A stretch of 64,000 nt of DNA from DT-110 sp030148525 (GTDB lineage Bacteria; Bacteroidota; Bacteroidia; Chitinophagales; Saprospiraceae), in contig OZ245751.1 of assembly GCA_965227445.1 (NCBI GenBank), forward strand, positions 2,666,001 to 2,730,000, read 5' to 3'. Shown here piece after piece: positions 49,943 to 59,200 of the stretch. The notes under the pieces are model-generated. The model saw nothing but the letters and a program-made list of their open reading frames with translations. It was not told the DNA's origin and searched no databases. The stretch's first letter is position 1, and each line of letters starts with the position of its first letter. Both the position numbers and the translations under genes were made by a program.

Positions 49943-52039
49943 TCAGTTGCCCATCTCCGTAAATGAGCTATCCCCCATCACCTCCCTTCGCTCCACGTGC
50001 GCATCCACTTGCTCGCGGTAGAAATATGCATCGCGGAATTCTTTATCGGAATATAGTTGGAGCTGGTCGCCCTTATGCGGAGAATCGGGTTGGGACGCGT
50101 TACCGTAGCTGAGCAGCACCTTGGCTCGTACCTCATCGCCAAATTCAATGACGCCTACCCAGGAATCACCACCACCGACAATGTACTGCCCATCCTGAAA
50201 ACCACCAGGCCAGGTTACGCGAAAGATACCCACCGAGCCATCGGCACCGTTGGCCGGTAAGTTGATTTCTCCGAGCTTAATGCGGTAAAAATCACCCCAG
50301 GCTACATCGAGTGCACCGTATCCCTCCTTCATCTGGGTCGCTACTGTTGCCAGAGTTTCCACTGCTCCTGCCGGATCGGAGAGACCATCGGGAGTGGACA
50401 TAGGATTATCCTCGCTCCAGGGTGTAGCAAAGGTCTCCTGATTCCAGAACGACATTTCCCGTGACCATTGGTAGAATAAAGCAGCACCCTTTGAATCCAC
50501 ATTAGCCTGTCGATCCCAATTCTGCAACACTGAAATGGCTTCGGTGACCAAGGAGTCAGAGCTCCCTTCCGCTGCCGCAAAAAGGTCGTCTAACACACGG
50601 TCGGCCAGCTCCATGCGGGTCGACAACTTGTATTCCTGCAGTTCCTCAAAGGTGATGGAGGTATCCTCCATCAACATACGGGCCGACCGCTGCGGGCGAA
50701 AAGCCATGCCCGTAGGTGCCATGTAGCCGGGAAAATCATCGTTCTCCAGAGCCATGGGAATGGTGCTGGTCCAGGGCGGATCATTGGCGTTTTGTAACCA
50801 CCCTTGTTCGGGGTTCTTTATCTTGGGTAATTCAGCGTAGGAATGGTATTCATCCCAAATAAGCCCGGAACTGTCGCCGGGTACAACTCCCCGCCAAAAA
50901 TTCCAGGCGTCCTCGGTACGCTTGGGCACCTTACCGTTGAACATGTAGAAGATGTTGCCATCCTGGTCGGCATACATAATATTAAAGAAGGGTATCTGAA
51001 CCTCGTCTATCGCATCTTCAAATTCACTGAAATTCGAGGAGGTCCCCATGCGCCACCACTGTTCCATCAGGCCGGCATCTTCCATACCGGCCAGACGAAG
51101 GGCCAGTGCTTGTCCTTCACCGCGTTTAACAATAGGGCCGTGACGCGAATCCAACAGAGTCAATTCCCGGTCGGCCAGACTCCCGTCTTCCTGCATCACC
51201 TTAATTGTCTTAAATCGTACGTCGAAGGGGACAGTTTCTCCGTCGAGGAGGTACCCGCCTTCCTGCAGGGAAAGGACATAGGTATCGGCATTATCGATGG
51301 TGTTATTGGTATGTGACCAACCGAGGTGTTCGTTAAAGGCAATACCCAAACCAGGTAACCCCACCAGGGTAGCTCCGTAAAGATTGGCATCCGGCCCGTG
51401 CAGGTGTGCTTCCATCCAGGTGAACTCTCCGCCCCAGGGTAAGTGCGGATTTTGTACCAACATAGCATTTCCGGAGGCAGTACGCCCGGGTCCTACAGCA
51501 TAGGCATTCGAGCCTAGTTCTTCCCAATTGCTGACGAGTCCAAGGTCATTGCCTCCCACAAAACGGGTGCCGACCACAAAGAGGGTGTGCCCTAACAGGT
51601 CCGCTTCGGTTATTGGAAGAATACCGCGGTGGGTCTCCGCGATAGACTCCGGATGAGCATCCGCATAGTCATTCACCCCGCGGGCGAAGCCCGAGAGAAT
51701 AGCCCGCATATCGTCGGGTTGGTTTTCGAGGTACTTAGCCGCCTTTTCGGGGATCTGCAGGCTGTGGACCAGCATGTCGGACTGGATTTTAGAGGGTCCG
51801 AAAAATTCGGCTCCCTGCCCGCGGGAACCGGCCATCAGTTCCAGGATCAGATTGCCGTGATTGTGCATTTGAGCCCACCCGAAGGCGTACATCAGGTCGG
51901 CATTATTATCGGAATAAATATGAGGAACCCCCCATTCATCCCACAGAATTTCAGTGCCGGAGAAGCTTTCCTGCTCCTCGGTTTGGCACCCCCACAGACT
52001 CATAGCCAGAAAAAGGGCGCACAGGATTTGATATCTCAT
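49943..52039 (-). CDS. penicillin acylase (S45 Ntn-hydrolase) family lipoprotein
   Basis: 698-aa protein, exported. The signal peptide MRYQILCALFLAMSLWGC has a lipobox Cys18. The small (alpha) chain runs to Gly176; the nucleophile Ser177 begins the beta chain (GSNAYAVGPGRT), where autocleavage is expected. His and Asn pocket residues are in VQNPHLPWGGEFTWMEAHLHG. The family hydrolyses amides such as acyl-homoserine lactones, aculeacin or beta-lactams; which is unknown. ATG at 52039, with promoter TTG-N18-TATTTTGA just upstream. Confidence 0.9.
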   Translation of the reverse strand: MRYQILCALFLAMSLWGCQTEEQESFSGTEILWDEWGVPHIYSDNNADLMYAFGWAQMHNHGNLILELMAGSRGQGAEFFGPSKIQSDMLVHSLQIPEKAAKYLENQPDDMRAILSGFARGVNDYADAHPESIAETHRGILPITEADLLGHTLFVVGTRFVGGNDLGLVSNWEELGSNAYAVGPGRTASGNAMLVQNPHLPWGGEFTWMEAHLHGPDANLYGATLVGLPGLGIAFNEHLGWSHTNNTIDNADTYVLSLQEGGYLLDGETVPFDVRFKTIKVMQEDGSLADRELTLLDSRHGPIVKRGEGQALALRLAGMEDAGLMEQWWRMGTSSNFSEFEDAIDEVQIPFFNIMYADQDGNIFYMFNGKVPKRTEDAWNFWRGVVPGDSSGLIWDEYHSYAELPKIKNPEQGWLQNANDPPWTSTIPMALENDDFPGYMAPTGMAFRPQRSARMLMEDTSITFEELQEYKLSTRMELADRVLDDLFAAAEGSSDSLVTEAISVLQNWDRQANVDSKGAALFYQWSREMSFWNQETFATPWSEDNPMSTPDGLSDPAGAVETLATVATQMKEGYGALDVAWGDFYRIKLGEINLPANGADGSVGIFRVTWPGGFQDGQYIVGGGDSWVGVIEFGDEVRAKVLLSYGNASQPDSPHKGDQLQLYSDKEFRDAYFYREQVDAHVERREVMGDSSFTEMGN

Positions 52040-52055
52040 GTTTGCGTGTTTTCTA

Positions 52056-52084
52056 TCAAAATACACAATATCTATAGAGTCCAA
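52056..52084 (-). promoter_or_regulatory. promoter of the penicillin acylase gene
   Basis: Minus strand: TTG (52084-52082), 18 bp, TATTTTGA (52063-52056). One mismatch from the consensus, giving a ~12-nt leader. Confidence 0.55.
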
Positions 52085-52109
52085 TCTTCTTGGCTCGTGA
52101 ATATTGACT

Positions 52110-53285
52110 TCAGGCTGCAGTAGTCAGCAATCGGCGGGTAGCCAGCACACCTAATACCGGCCCGATCACCAGTGGTAAAAACAAATAGACGGGCGGAATT
52201 ACCAAAACCAGGTAATTGAGTAATTGAATACTACCGATGGTGATGGCGAAGCCCAGGCAATTCACAATGGTCAGTGCAGAGCCCCGGTACTCCGGCGGAG
52301 CATTCCGGGCAACCAGCGTGGAAAACTGGGGAGAATCACCAACCACAGTGAAGCCCCAAAGCCCCATACCCAACATAAAGAGATAGGGATTGGCTTGGAA
52401 TAATCCCGGAGAAAGCAAGCCAATAATTCCGGAAGTGCTCAGCATCCATATCGCGATGCGGGCGCTTCCCTTTTTTGCGGAAGCATAACCACCCAACACA
52501 CAGCCCAACCCACCGAGCGCGATCACCACAAAAGACAAAAGGGACAAGGTCGTGTCGGACATATCTGGCATTCCGATGGTCAGAGCCACGGGCACAAAGG
52601 CCCAGAAAGCATATAACTCCCACATGTGACCAAAATAGCCCAGAGCGGCTGACCGGAAATCGGGCAACTGAAACATGCGATAAATAGCCCGTGCATCGAA
52701 TTGACTACCACGCCGCAGAAAGGGACCGTCAGGTACCAACCACCAAAGCGTCAGACCACCCAACACAGCAATGGCCGAGGTGCCCTGGACAACCCGCTGC
52801 CAGGGCACCTCGGCCGCCGTGAACCGGAGCAGATGGGGAAAAGCTGTTCCTAATACCAAAGCACCAACCAGATAGCCCAGGGCCTTACCAAGTCCCGCCT
52901 CGAACCAATCAGAGGCTATTTTCATGCCCACCGGATAAATACCTGCCAAAAAGAAGCCGGTCAGGAAACGAGCCAGAAGAATAGTTTCGTAATCGGTAGC
53001 CAGCCAGCCAATCGTTGCGTTCGCCAAGGCTCCCAACAATGCAGACAGGAAAAATACCAGACCCGGTGAAAAGCGATCCGCTAACAAGGTGATCGCATAC
53101 GTCAGCGTGCCGAAGATAAACCCTAGCTGTACGGCGGAAGTCAGTCCGCCCAGGGCTGTTTCCGGCAGCAGGTAAGCTTCCTGCAGATCCAGAATAACAG
53201 CATTGCCCGCAAACCAAAGCGAAGTTCCCGCGAATTGAGCCAGGACAATGACGGGCAATATGTACCAGGGCCGTTGTTGGTCCAT
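52110..53285 (-). CDS. major facilitator superfamily transporter
   Basis: 391 aa, twelve predicted membrane helices. The conserved loop 2-3 signature is degenerate (LLADRFSP, ~66-73), and GIYPVGMKIASDWF lies in the helix 4-5 region. The substrate is unknown; likeness to the nitrate/cyanate MFS type is weak. ATG at 53285; its start is directly after the rluA stop (1-bp gap), so it is co-transcribed with rluA. Confidence 0.87.
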   Translation of the reverse strand: MDQQRPWYILPVIVLAQFAGTSLWFAGNAVILDLQEAYLLPETALGGLTSAVQLGFIFGTLTYAITLLADRFSPGLVFFLSALLGALANATIGWLATDYETILLARFLTGFFLAGIYPVGMKIASDWFEAGLGKALGYLVGALVLGTAFPHLLRFTAAEVPWQRVVQGTSAIAVLGGLTLWWLVPDGPFLRRGSQFDARAIYRMFQLPDFRSAALGYFGHMWELYAFWAFVPVALTIGMPDMSDTTLSLLSFVVIALGGLGCVLGGYASAKKGSARIAIWMLSTSGIIGLLSPGLFQANPYLFMLGMGLWGFTVVGDSPQFSTLVARNAPPEYRGSALTIVNCLGFAITIGSIQLLNYLVLVIPPVYLFLPLVIGPVLGVLATRRLLTTAA

Positions 53286-53286
53286 A

Positions 53287-53988
53287 CTATATACCCAATA
53301 TTGAATCGAACTTTCGCCACAACACATCTGCCGGGGGATCGGCGGTGATCACTACGGGCTCGCGTTTGACGGGATGCTCAAAACTCATTGACCGGCAATG
53401 CAGGTGAATGGAGCCATCGTCATTGGGCTGGTCATCACCGTATTTCACATCGCCCACAATAGGACAGCCCATGGATGCGAGTTGCACGCGTATCTGGTGT
53501 GGACGTCCGGTGTGCGGATTCACCCGGATCAGGCAGCGGCTATCGATCTCACCGATCATTTCGTAGTCGAGAGTCGATTTTTTTGCCTTCATTTTTTCGG
53601 CCTGATTACTTTTGGTGGGGAATGCCTTGGCTACATTGCGGGAACGGTCCTTGGCAATATAGTGGGTCAGGCTGCCCAGCATGGGCGCAGGACGATTACG
53701 CGTTATGGCAAGGTAGGTCTTTTGGATCTCCCGCTTTTTAAAAACCTCGTTCATGCGGGCCAGCCCTTTGCTCGTACGGGCGTAGATGACCACCCCGCTT
53801 ACCGGCCGATCGAGGCGGTGGATCACCCCCAGGAATACATCGCCCGGTTTATTGTAACGGATCTTTATATATTCCTTAACCGCTTCACTGAGCGGTACAT
53901 CACCGGTTTCATCCCCGTGCACCAGGACACCCGCTGGTTTATTGACAGCAATTAAATGATTGTCTTCGTGTAAAACTTGTAGGTTCAT
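53287..53988 (-). CDS. RluA-family pseudouridine synthase
   Basis: 233 aa. The catalytic motif HRLDRPVSGVVIYARTSKGLA contains the essential Asp; YLAIT and NPHTGRPHQIRVQLASMGCPIVGD are the other family motifs. There is no N-terminal S4 domain, as in the RluC/RluA-like small forms. The target (tRNA or 23S rRNA) is uncertain. It is preceded by a 108-bp gap shared with mqnD and followed by the MFS gene. Confidence 0.93.
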   Translation of the reverse strand: MNLQVLHEDNHLIAVNKPAGVLVHGDETGDVPLSEAVKEYIKIRYNKPGDVFLGVIHRLDRPVSGVVIYARTSKGLARMNEVFKKREIQKTYLAITRNRPAPMLGSLTHYIAKDRSRNVAKAFPTKSNQAEKMKAKKSTLDYEMIGEIDSRCLIRVNPHTGRPHQIRVQLASMGCPIVGDVKYGDDQPNDDGSIHLHCRSMSFEHPVKREPVVITADPPADVLWRKFDSILGI

Positions 53989-54096
53989 ACCACTGTTTTT
54001 CCGGTACTAACTGGTCGTCGAACAAGCCTGCATGCAGGGCGTTCGAATAATCAGTTCTCTTTTTGCGAAAGCAATAAAGCTTCAAAAGCACAAAAT

Positions 54097-54930
54097 ATGA
54101 AATTAACCCTGGGATTCTCGCCCTGCCCCAACGATACCTTCATCTTTGACGCCCTGGTCCACGACCGGATCGAAACTGGTGATCTGGAATTTGCGGTTCA
54201 ATTGGCCGATGTCGAAGCGCTCAACCAGCAGGCTTTTCGCGGGGAGTTGGATGTGACTAAGCTCAGTTTCCACGCCTTCGCCCATCTTACTGAAACCTAT
54301 CAACTACTGGATGCCGGCAGTGCTCTGGGTAATAATTGCGGGCCACTATTAATTGCCGGACGTGAAATGCACAAAGAAGAATTGCCGGAAGCTAAGATCG
54401 CCATTCCCGGTAAATACACTACGGCTAACTTCCTGTTGTCACTGGCATACCCGGAAGCCACCAATAAGTACGAAACCGTTTTTTCCGATATTGAGCAGGA
54501 TGTACTCGACGGAAAAGCGGATGCCGGGTTAATCATCCACGAAAACCGCTTCACCTATCAGGAAAAAGGATTGATCAAAATTCAGGATTTGGGCGAGTAC
54601 TGGGAGCATACAACCGGGATGCCTATTCCCCTGGGTGGTATTGTAGTACGGAGGGATTTGCCCGCTGACATCAAAAAAGAGGTGAACAGATTAATGGCAG
54701 AAAGCGTACGTCAGGCGCGGGAAAATCCGGATCCTACACGTGCTTACGTACGCAAGCACGCCCAGGAAATGGAGGAGGAAGTCATGTTTCAGCATATCGA
54801 CCTCTACGTCAACGAATACACCCAGGACTTGGGTGATCGTGGGCGGGCTGCTGTCCATCATCTGTTTGAACAGGCCGGAAAGCTGAATTTGATTCCACCG
54901 GTTAAGGAACCGCTATTCGTAGGGGGCTAA
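54097..54930 (+). CDS. mqnD: 1,4-dihydroxy-6-naphthoate synthase (futalosine menaquinone pathway)
   Basis: 277 aa. The fold is periplasmic-binding-protein-like but cytosolic: LGFSPCPNDTFIFDAL, ADVEALNQQAFRGELDVTKLSFHAF, and the C-terminal MEEEVMFQHIDLYVNEYTQDLG. It releases the naphthoate product from cyclic dehypoxanthinyl futalosine, showing menaquinone is made by the MqnABCD route rather than MenF-E. The leader carries TTTTTGCGAAAGC (54060-54072), ~25 bp before the ATG. Confidence 0.95.
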   Translation: MKLTLGFSPCPNDTFIFDALVHDRIETGDLEFAVQLADVEALNQQAFRGELDVTKLSFHAFAHLTETYQLLDAGSALGNNCGPLLIAGREMHKEELPEAKIAIPGKYTTANFLLSLAYPEATNKYETVFSDIEQDVLDGKADAGLIIHENRFTYQEKGLIKIQDLGEYWEHTTGMPIPLGGIVVRRDLPADIKKEVNRLMAESVRQARENPDPTRAYVRKHAQEMEEEVMFQHIDLYVNEYTQDLGDRGRAAVHHLFEQAGKLNLIPPVKEPLFVGG

Positions 54931-54967
54931 ATTGCATCGGACATACGTACTTTTTCGAGTGATTGGT

Positions 54968-54975
54968 TATTTTTG
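54968..54975 (+). promoter_or_regulatory. TATTTTTG -7 element of ald
   Basis: Exact TAnnTTTG match ~51 bp before the ald ATG. The upstream -33 element is not clear (TTTTTCG 17 bp upstream at best). Confidence 0.45.
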
Positions 54976-55026
54976 GGGCGCCTTGCCGAAAGCGGGCCTT
55001 CTTCCTAACCGGATAAATAACCATCT

Positions 55027-56139
55027 ATGATTATTGGAGTACCCAAAGAGATCAAAAATAACGAGAACCGGGTTGCACTTACCCCGGCCGGAACCATGGA
55101 GCTGACCAAACGGGGCCATACCGTTTACGTACAGCAAACCGCTGGCCTGGGCAGTAGCTTTCCCGATGAAGACTACGTAGCGGCTGGTGCCGAGATCCTT
55201 CCCGATATCGAATCGGTTTACGCCAAAGCGGAGATGATCATGAAGGTCAAGGAGCCTATCGAGCCCGAATACGATCTGATCCGAGAGGACCAGCTACTCT
55301 TTACCTATTTTCACTTTGCTTCTTACGAACCTCTAACCAAGGCCATGATAAAGAGCAAAGCGGTCTGTCTGGCCTACGAAACCGTGGAATTATCTGATCG
55401 TTCCTTGCCGCTGCTGGTACCCATGTCGGAAGTAGCCGGCCGCATGTCGATCACCCAGGGTGCCAAATACCTGGAAAAACCACAAAAAGGCCGGGGAGTA
55501 CTTTTGGGTGGTGTCCCGGGTGTTCGCCCCGGTAAGGTTATGGTGTTGGGCGGAGGCGTTGTAGGCACCCAGGCAGCAAAAATGGCTGCCGGACTCGGTG
55601 CTCAGGTTACCATCCTCGATGTCAACCTGAACCGCCTGCGTTACCTGGACGATGTGATGCCGGCCAATGTAAAAACCCTTTATTCCAGTGAATACACCAT
55701 TCGTCAACTAATCGAGGAACACGACCTGATCATCGGTGCTGTGCTGATTCCCGGGGCTAAAGCTCCCAAACTGATCACCCGTGATATGCTGAAAGAAATG
55801 CGTCCCGGAACCGTCCTCGTTGATGTCGCTGTCGATCAGGGTGGCTGTATGGAAACCACTCAACCTACTACCCACGCCGATCCGACCTACATCATCGACG
55901 ATGTATTGCATTACTGTGTAGCCAATATGCCCGGTGCGGTGCCGGCCACTTCTACCCCTGCCTTGACAAATGCAACCTTACCCTACGCGATTCAGCTTGC
56001 GCAAAAAGGATGGCAACAGGCCTGCCGCGACAGTGAGCCCCTAAAGAAGGGACTGAACGTTATCAAGGGCGAAGTGGTGTATCGTAGTGTGGGGGAGGCC
56101 TTTGGGATCGGGGTTACCGATGTACATGATTTCCTATAG
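55027..56139 (+). CDS. ald: alanine dehydrogenase
   Basis: 370 aa. The N-terminus MIIGVPKEIKNNENRVALTP, MKVKEPIEPE, VLGGGVVGTQAAKMAAGLGAQVTILDVN (NAD site) and the C-terminal MPGAVPATSTPALTNATLPY are those of hexameric L-alanine dehydrogenase, which interconverts alanine and pyruvate plus ammonia with NAD. It is full length. It lies alone after mqnD and before the repeat region. Confidence 0.96.
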   Translation: MIIGVPKEIKNNENRVALTPAGTMELTKRGHTVYVQQTAGLGSSFPDEDYVAAGAEILPDIESVYAKAEMIMKVKEPIEPEYDLIREDQLLFTYFHFASYEPLTKAMIKSKAVCLAYETVELSDRSLPLLVPMSEVAGRMSITQGAKYLEKPQKGRGVLLGGVPGVRPGKVMVLGGGVVGTQAAKMAAGLGAQVTILDVNLNRLRYLDDVMPANVKTLYSSEYTIRQLIEEHDLIIGAVLIPGAKAPKLITRDMLKEMRPGTVLVDVAVDQGGCMETTQPTTHADPTYIIDDVLHYCVANMPGAVPATSTPALTNATLPYAIQLAQKGWQQACRDSEPLKKGLNVIKGEVVYRSVGEAFGIGVTDVHDFL

Positions 56140-56157
56140 CCCACTGCATTCTTCGCT

Positions 56158-56258
56158 TGAAACGAAAGGGGGAATTGGGGAATTGGGGAAAGGGTTAAAC
56201 TATCCCTCTCCCCAATTCTCCCTTTCACCCTCTCTCCAACTCTCCAACTCTCCCGTTC
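56158..56258. repeat. GGGGAATTG/CTCTCCAA-type inverted array
   Basis: GGGGGAATTGGGGAATTGGGG followed by CCTCTCCCCAATTCTCC and CTCTCCAACTCTCCAACTC: complementary tandem units forming a long hairpin between ald and the giant T9SS gene (convergent). A member of the variable-unit array family. Confidence 0.75.
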
Positions 56259-56260
56259 AT

Positions 56261-59200
56261 CTATTTATTCAACAGCATAAGCTTGTGGGTTTCCACGGAG
56301 TTCCTTGCGTATACCTGAACCAGGTAGGTACCTGCACTCAGGCCACTCAGATCCAGATTATAGGCTCCGTAGCCCACCTGACGCTCCCGCAGGGCCTGTC
56401 CGGTAGCTGCCTGACGAACGATCACGGTCACTTCGTTTCCGAATGGTTCCGGTATATCCAGGCGCACCGTGCGTGCTGTGGCCGGATTAGGGAAGAGGGT
56501 ACTTCCACTCAGATCGCCGACTACGGCCGTAGTGTTATCTACCACACACATCATTTGTAATTCGAAAGCACCGATGTCACGACGATCGTCGAAGACCATC
56601 CTGCCGCGTTGATCGGCACTCATGTCGTTCGGGTTACCGGCATTGACCGCGTTGCTGGGGCACTGCAGAGCGTGGGTCATAGTGGCTCCGCCATTGTCCG
56701 CTAGTGGTCCGAGGTTTGGATCTTCCGCCAAACCGGCCTGGCCTTCAATATCAGTGGTGTCGGCAGTGTACACATCGCCATCGTCTTCGCCAATGAAGTT
56801 GTAGCCTTCCGAGGTGATCATACCACTACCGGCAATATCCTGTCCCATACCATCGGCTGCATTGGTAGCAATGATGGAACCGGCAATGACGATCATACTG
56901 GTATCGGTTACCTGGATACCGCCACCCATGCCGGTTGTACTGTTCATGGCCACCGTGGAATTAGTGATCATAATGCTTCCGCTATTGGAGATTCCCCCGC
57001 CATTAGTGGCGCTACTATTCCCGGAGATGGTGCTTACCATCACGGATACGGAACCATTATTATCGTTTTGTAAGCCACCGCCCTGTCCAGTGCCATCGAC
57101 CATATTATTGGCAATGGCAGAGGCATTGATCTCGATAGTACCACCGGCGTTGAAAATGCCACCACCACCCTGGTTGGCCATGGCACCGCTGGCGGTGTTA
57201 TTCATGATTTGAACGCTATCGATCACCATCAGGCCGCTGCCGTTCCACAGACCACCACCTTCTGCGTTGGCCGTGTTATTTGTAACCAAACCGCCACTGA
57301 TCATCAGGTCACCGGGTCCGGTGATGTGCACGCCGCCACCGTTACCCGGTGAGCTGGCCGTTGCGTTGCCGTCTAGCGTTACGTCGATCAGAGTGAAGGT
57401 GGTACTGTCACCTGAATTGTCTTCGATACCACCACCGGCGCGAACGGAAGTATTACCTCTTATGGTGGTTTCATTCACGGTGAGGTTACCGCCAGCATCG
57501 TTGAAAATACCACCTCCGGAACCAGCAGCTCCGTCGGCAATGTTTCCGCTGATCATAGTTTGGTTGCGAATCTCGACCGTACCGCCTGCGTTGAATACGC
57601 CACCACCACCCTGGTCGGCAGGGTCACCGCTGGCGACATTATTCATGATTTGAACGCTATCGATCACCATCAGGCCGCTGCCGTTCCACAGTCCGCCGCC
57701 CTCGGCACTGGCAGTATTATTCATTACCACACCACCGCTGATCATCAGGTCGCCGGCACCGGTGATATGCACGCCGCCACCGTTACCCGGTGAGCTGGCC
57801 GTGGCATTACCGTCTAGCGTTACGTTGATCAGTTCGAAAGTCGTGCCCGCTCCGGAATTATCCTCAATACCACCTCCGGCGCGCACGGCCGTATTGCCGC
57901 TGATCGTCGCTCCGTTGACGGTCAGGTTGCCACCGGCATCGTTCAGGATGCCGCCGCCGGACCCGGCCATGCCGTCGGCTACATTATCGCGGATCAAGGT
58001 TTGGTTCATGATATTAACGGTTCCACCGGCGTTGAATACGCCACCACCACCCTGATCGGCAGGGTCACCGCTGGCGACATTATTCATGATTTGAACGCTA
58101 TCGATCACCATCAGGCCGCTGCCGTTCCACAGTCCGCCGCCCTCGGCACTGGCAGTATTATTCATTACCACACCTCCGCTGATCATCAGGTTGCCGGCAC
58201 CGGTGATATGCACGCCGCCACCGTTACCCGGCGAACTGGCCGTGGCATTCCCATCAAGGGTTACATTAACCAGTTCGAAAGTTGTTCCGGCTCCGGAATT
58301 GTCTTCAATACCTCCACCAGCGCGTACCGAAGTGTTATTGCTGATCGTGGCATCGACAATGGTCAGGTTACCGAGTGAATCGTTGAGAATGCCGCCACCG
58401 GAACCAGCCGTTCCGTCCGCTATATTTCCACTTATCATGGTACTATTCATGATCATAACGCTACCACCGGCATTGAAAACGCCTCCACCGCCCTGATCCG
58501 GGGAATTACCACTGGCGATATTACCTTGGATCATTACTTTATTGATGGTCATCAGTCCGACGCCGTTCCAGAGGCCGCCGCCTTCGGCAGCTGCTGTATT
58601 ATTGGTTACCATCCCACCGGTAATGGTCAGGTCACCGGCACCGGTAATGTGAATACCACCGCCGTTTCCGGGAGTACTACCAGTTGTGTTTGCATCGAGG
58701 GTTACATTGGTAAGCTCGAACGTCGTACCTGCACCGGAATTATCCTCGATACCACCACCGGCACGGACCGAGGTGTTGCCGCTGATCGTGGAATTCACCA
58801 CCGTCAGGTTACCGCCCATATCGTTGAGAATACCACCTCCGGAACCCGTTAAGCCATCGGCAACATTGCCGGAGATAAGGGTTTGGTTGCGAATCTCGAC
58901 GGTACCGCCGGCGTTAAAGATGCCGCCACCACCCTGATCGGCGGGCGCACCGCTGGCGGTGTTATTCATGATTTGAACGCTATCGATGACCATCAGGCCG
59001 CTGCCGTTCCACAGACCACCACCTTCTGCGCTGGCCGTGTTATTTGTAACCAAACCGCCACTGATCATCAGATCACCGGGTCCGGTGATATGCACGCCGC
59101 CACCGTTACCGGGTGAGCTGGCCGTGGCGTTACCGTCTAGCGTTACGTCGATCAGAGTGAAGGTGGTACTGTCACCTGAATTGTCTTCGATGCCACCTCC

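Noticed and set aside
53989..54096. Terminator-like CCTGCATGCAGG palindrome between rluA and mqnD
   Set aside because: The genes are divergent so no terminator is needed; stem too short and no T-tract, so left unassigned.
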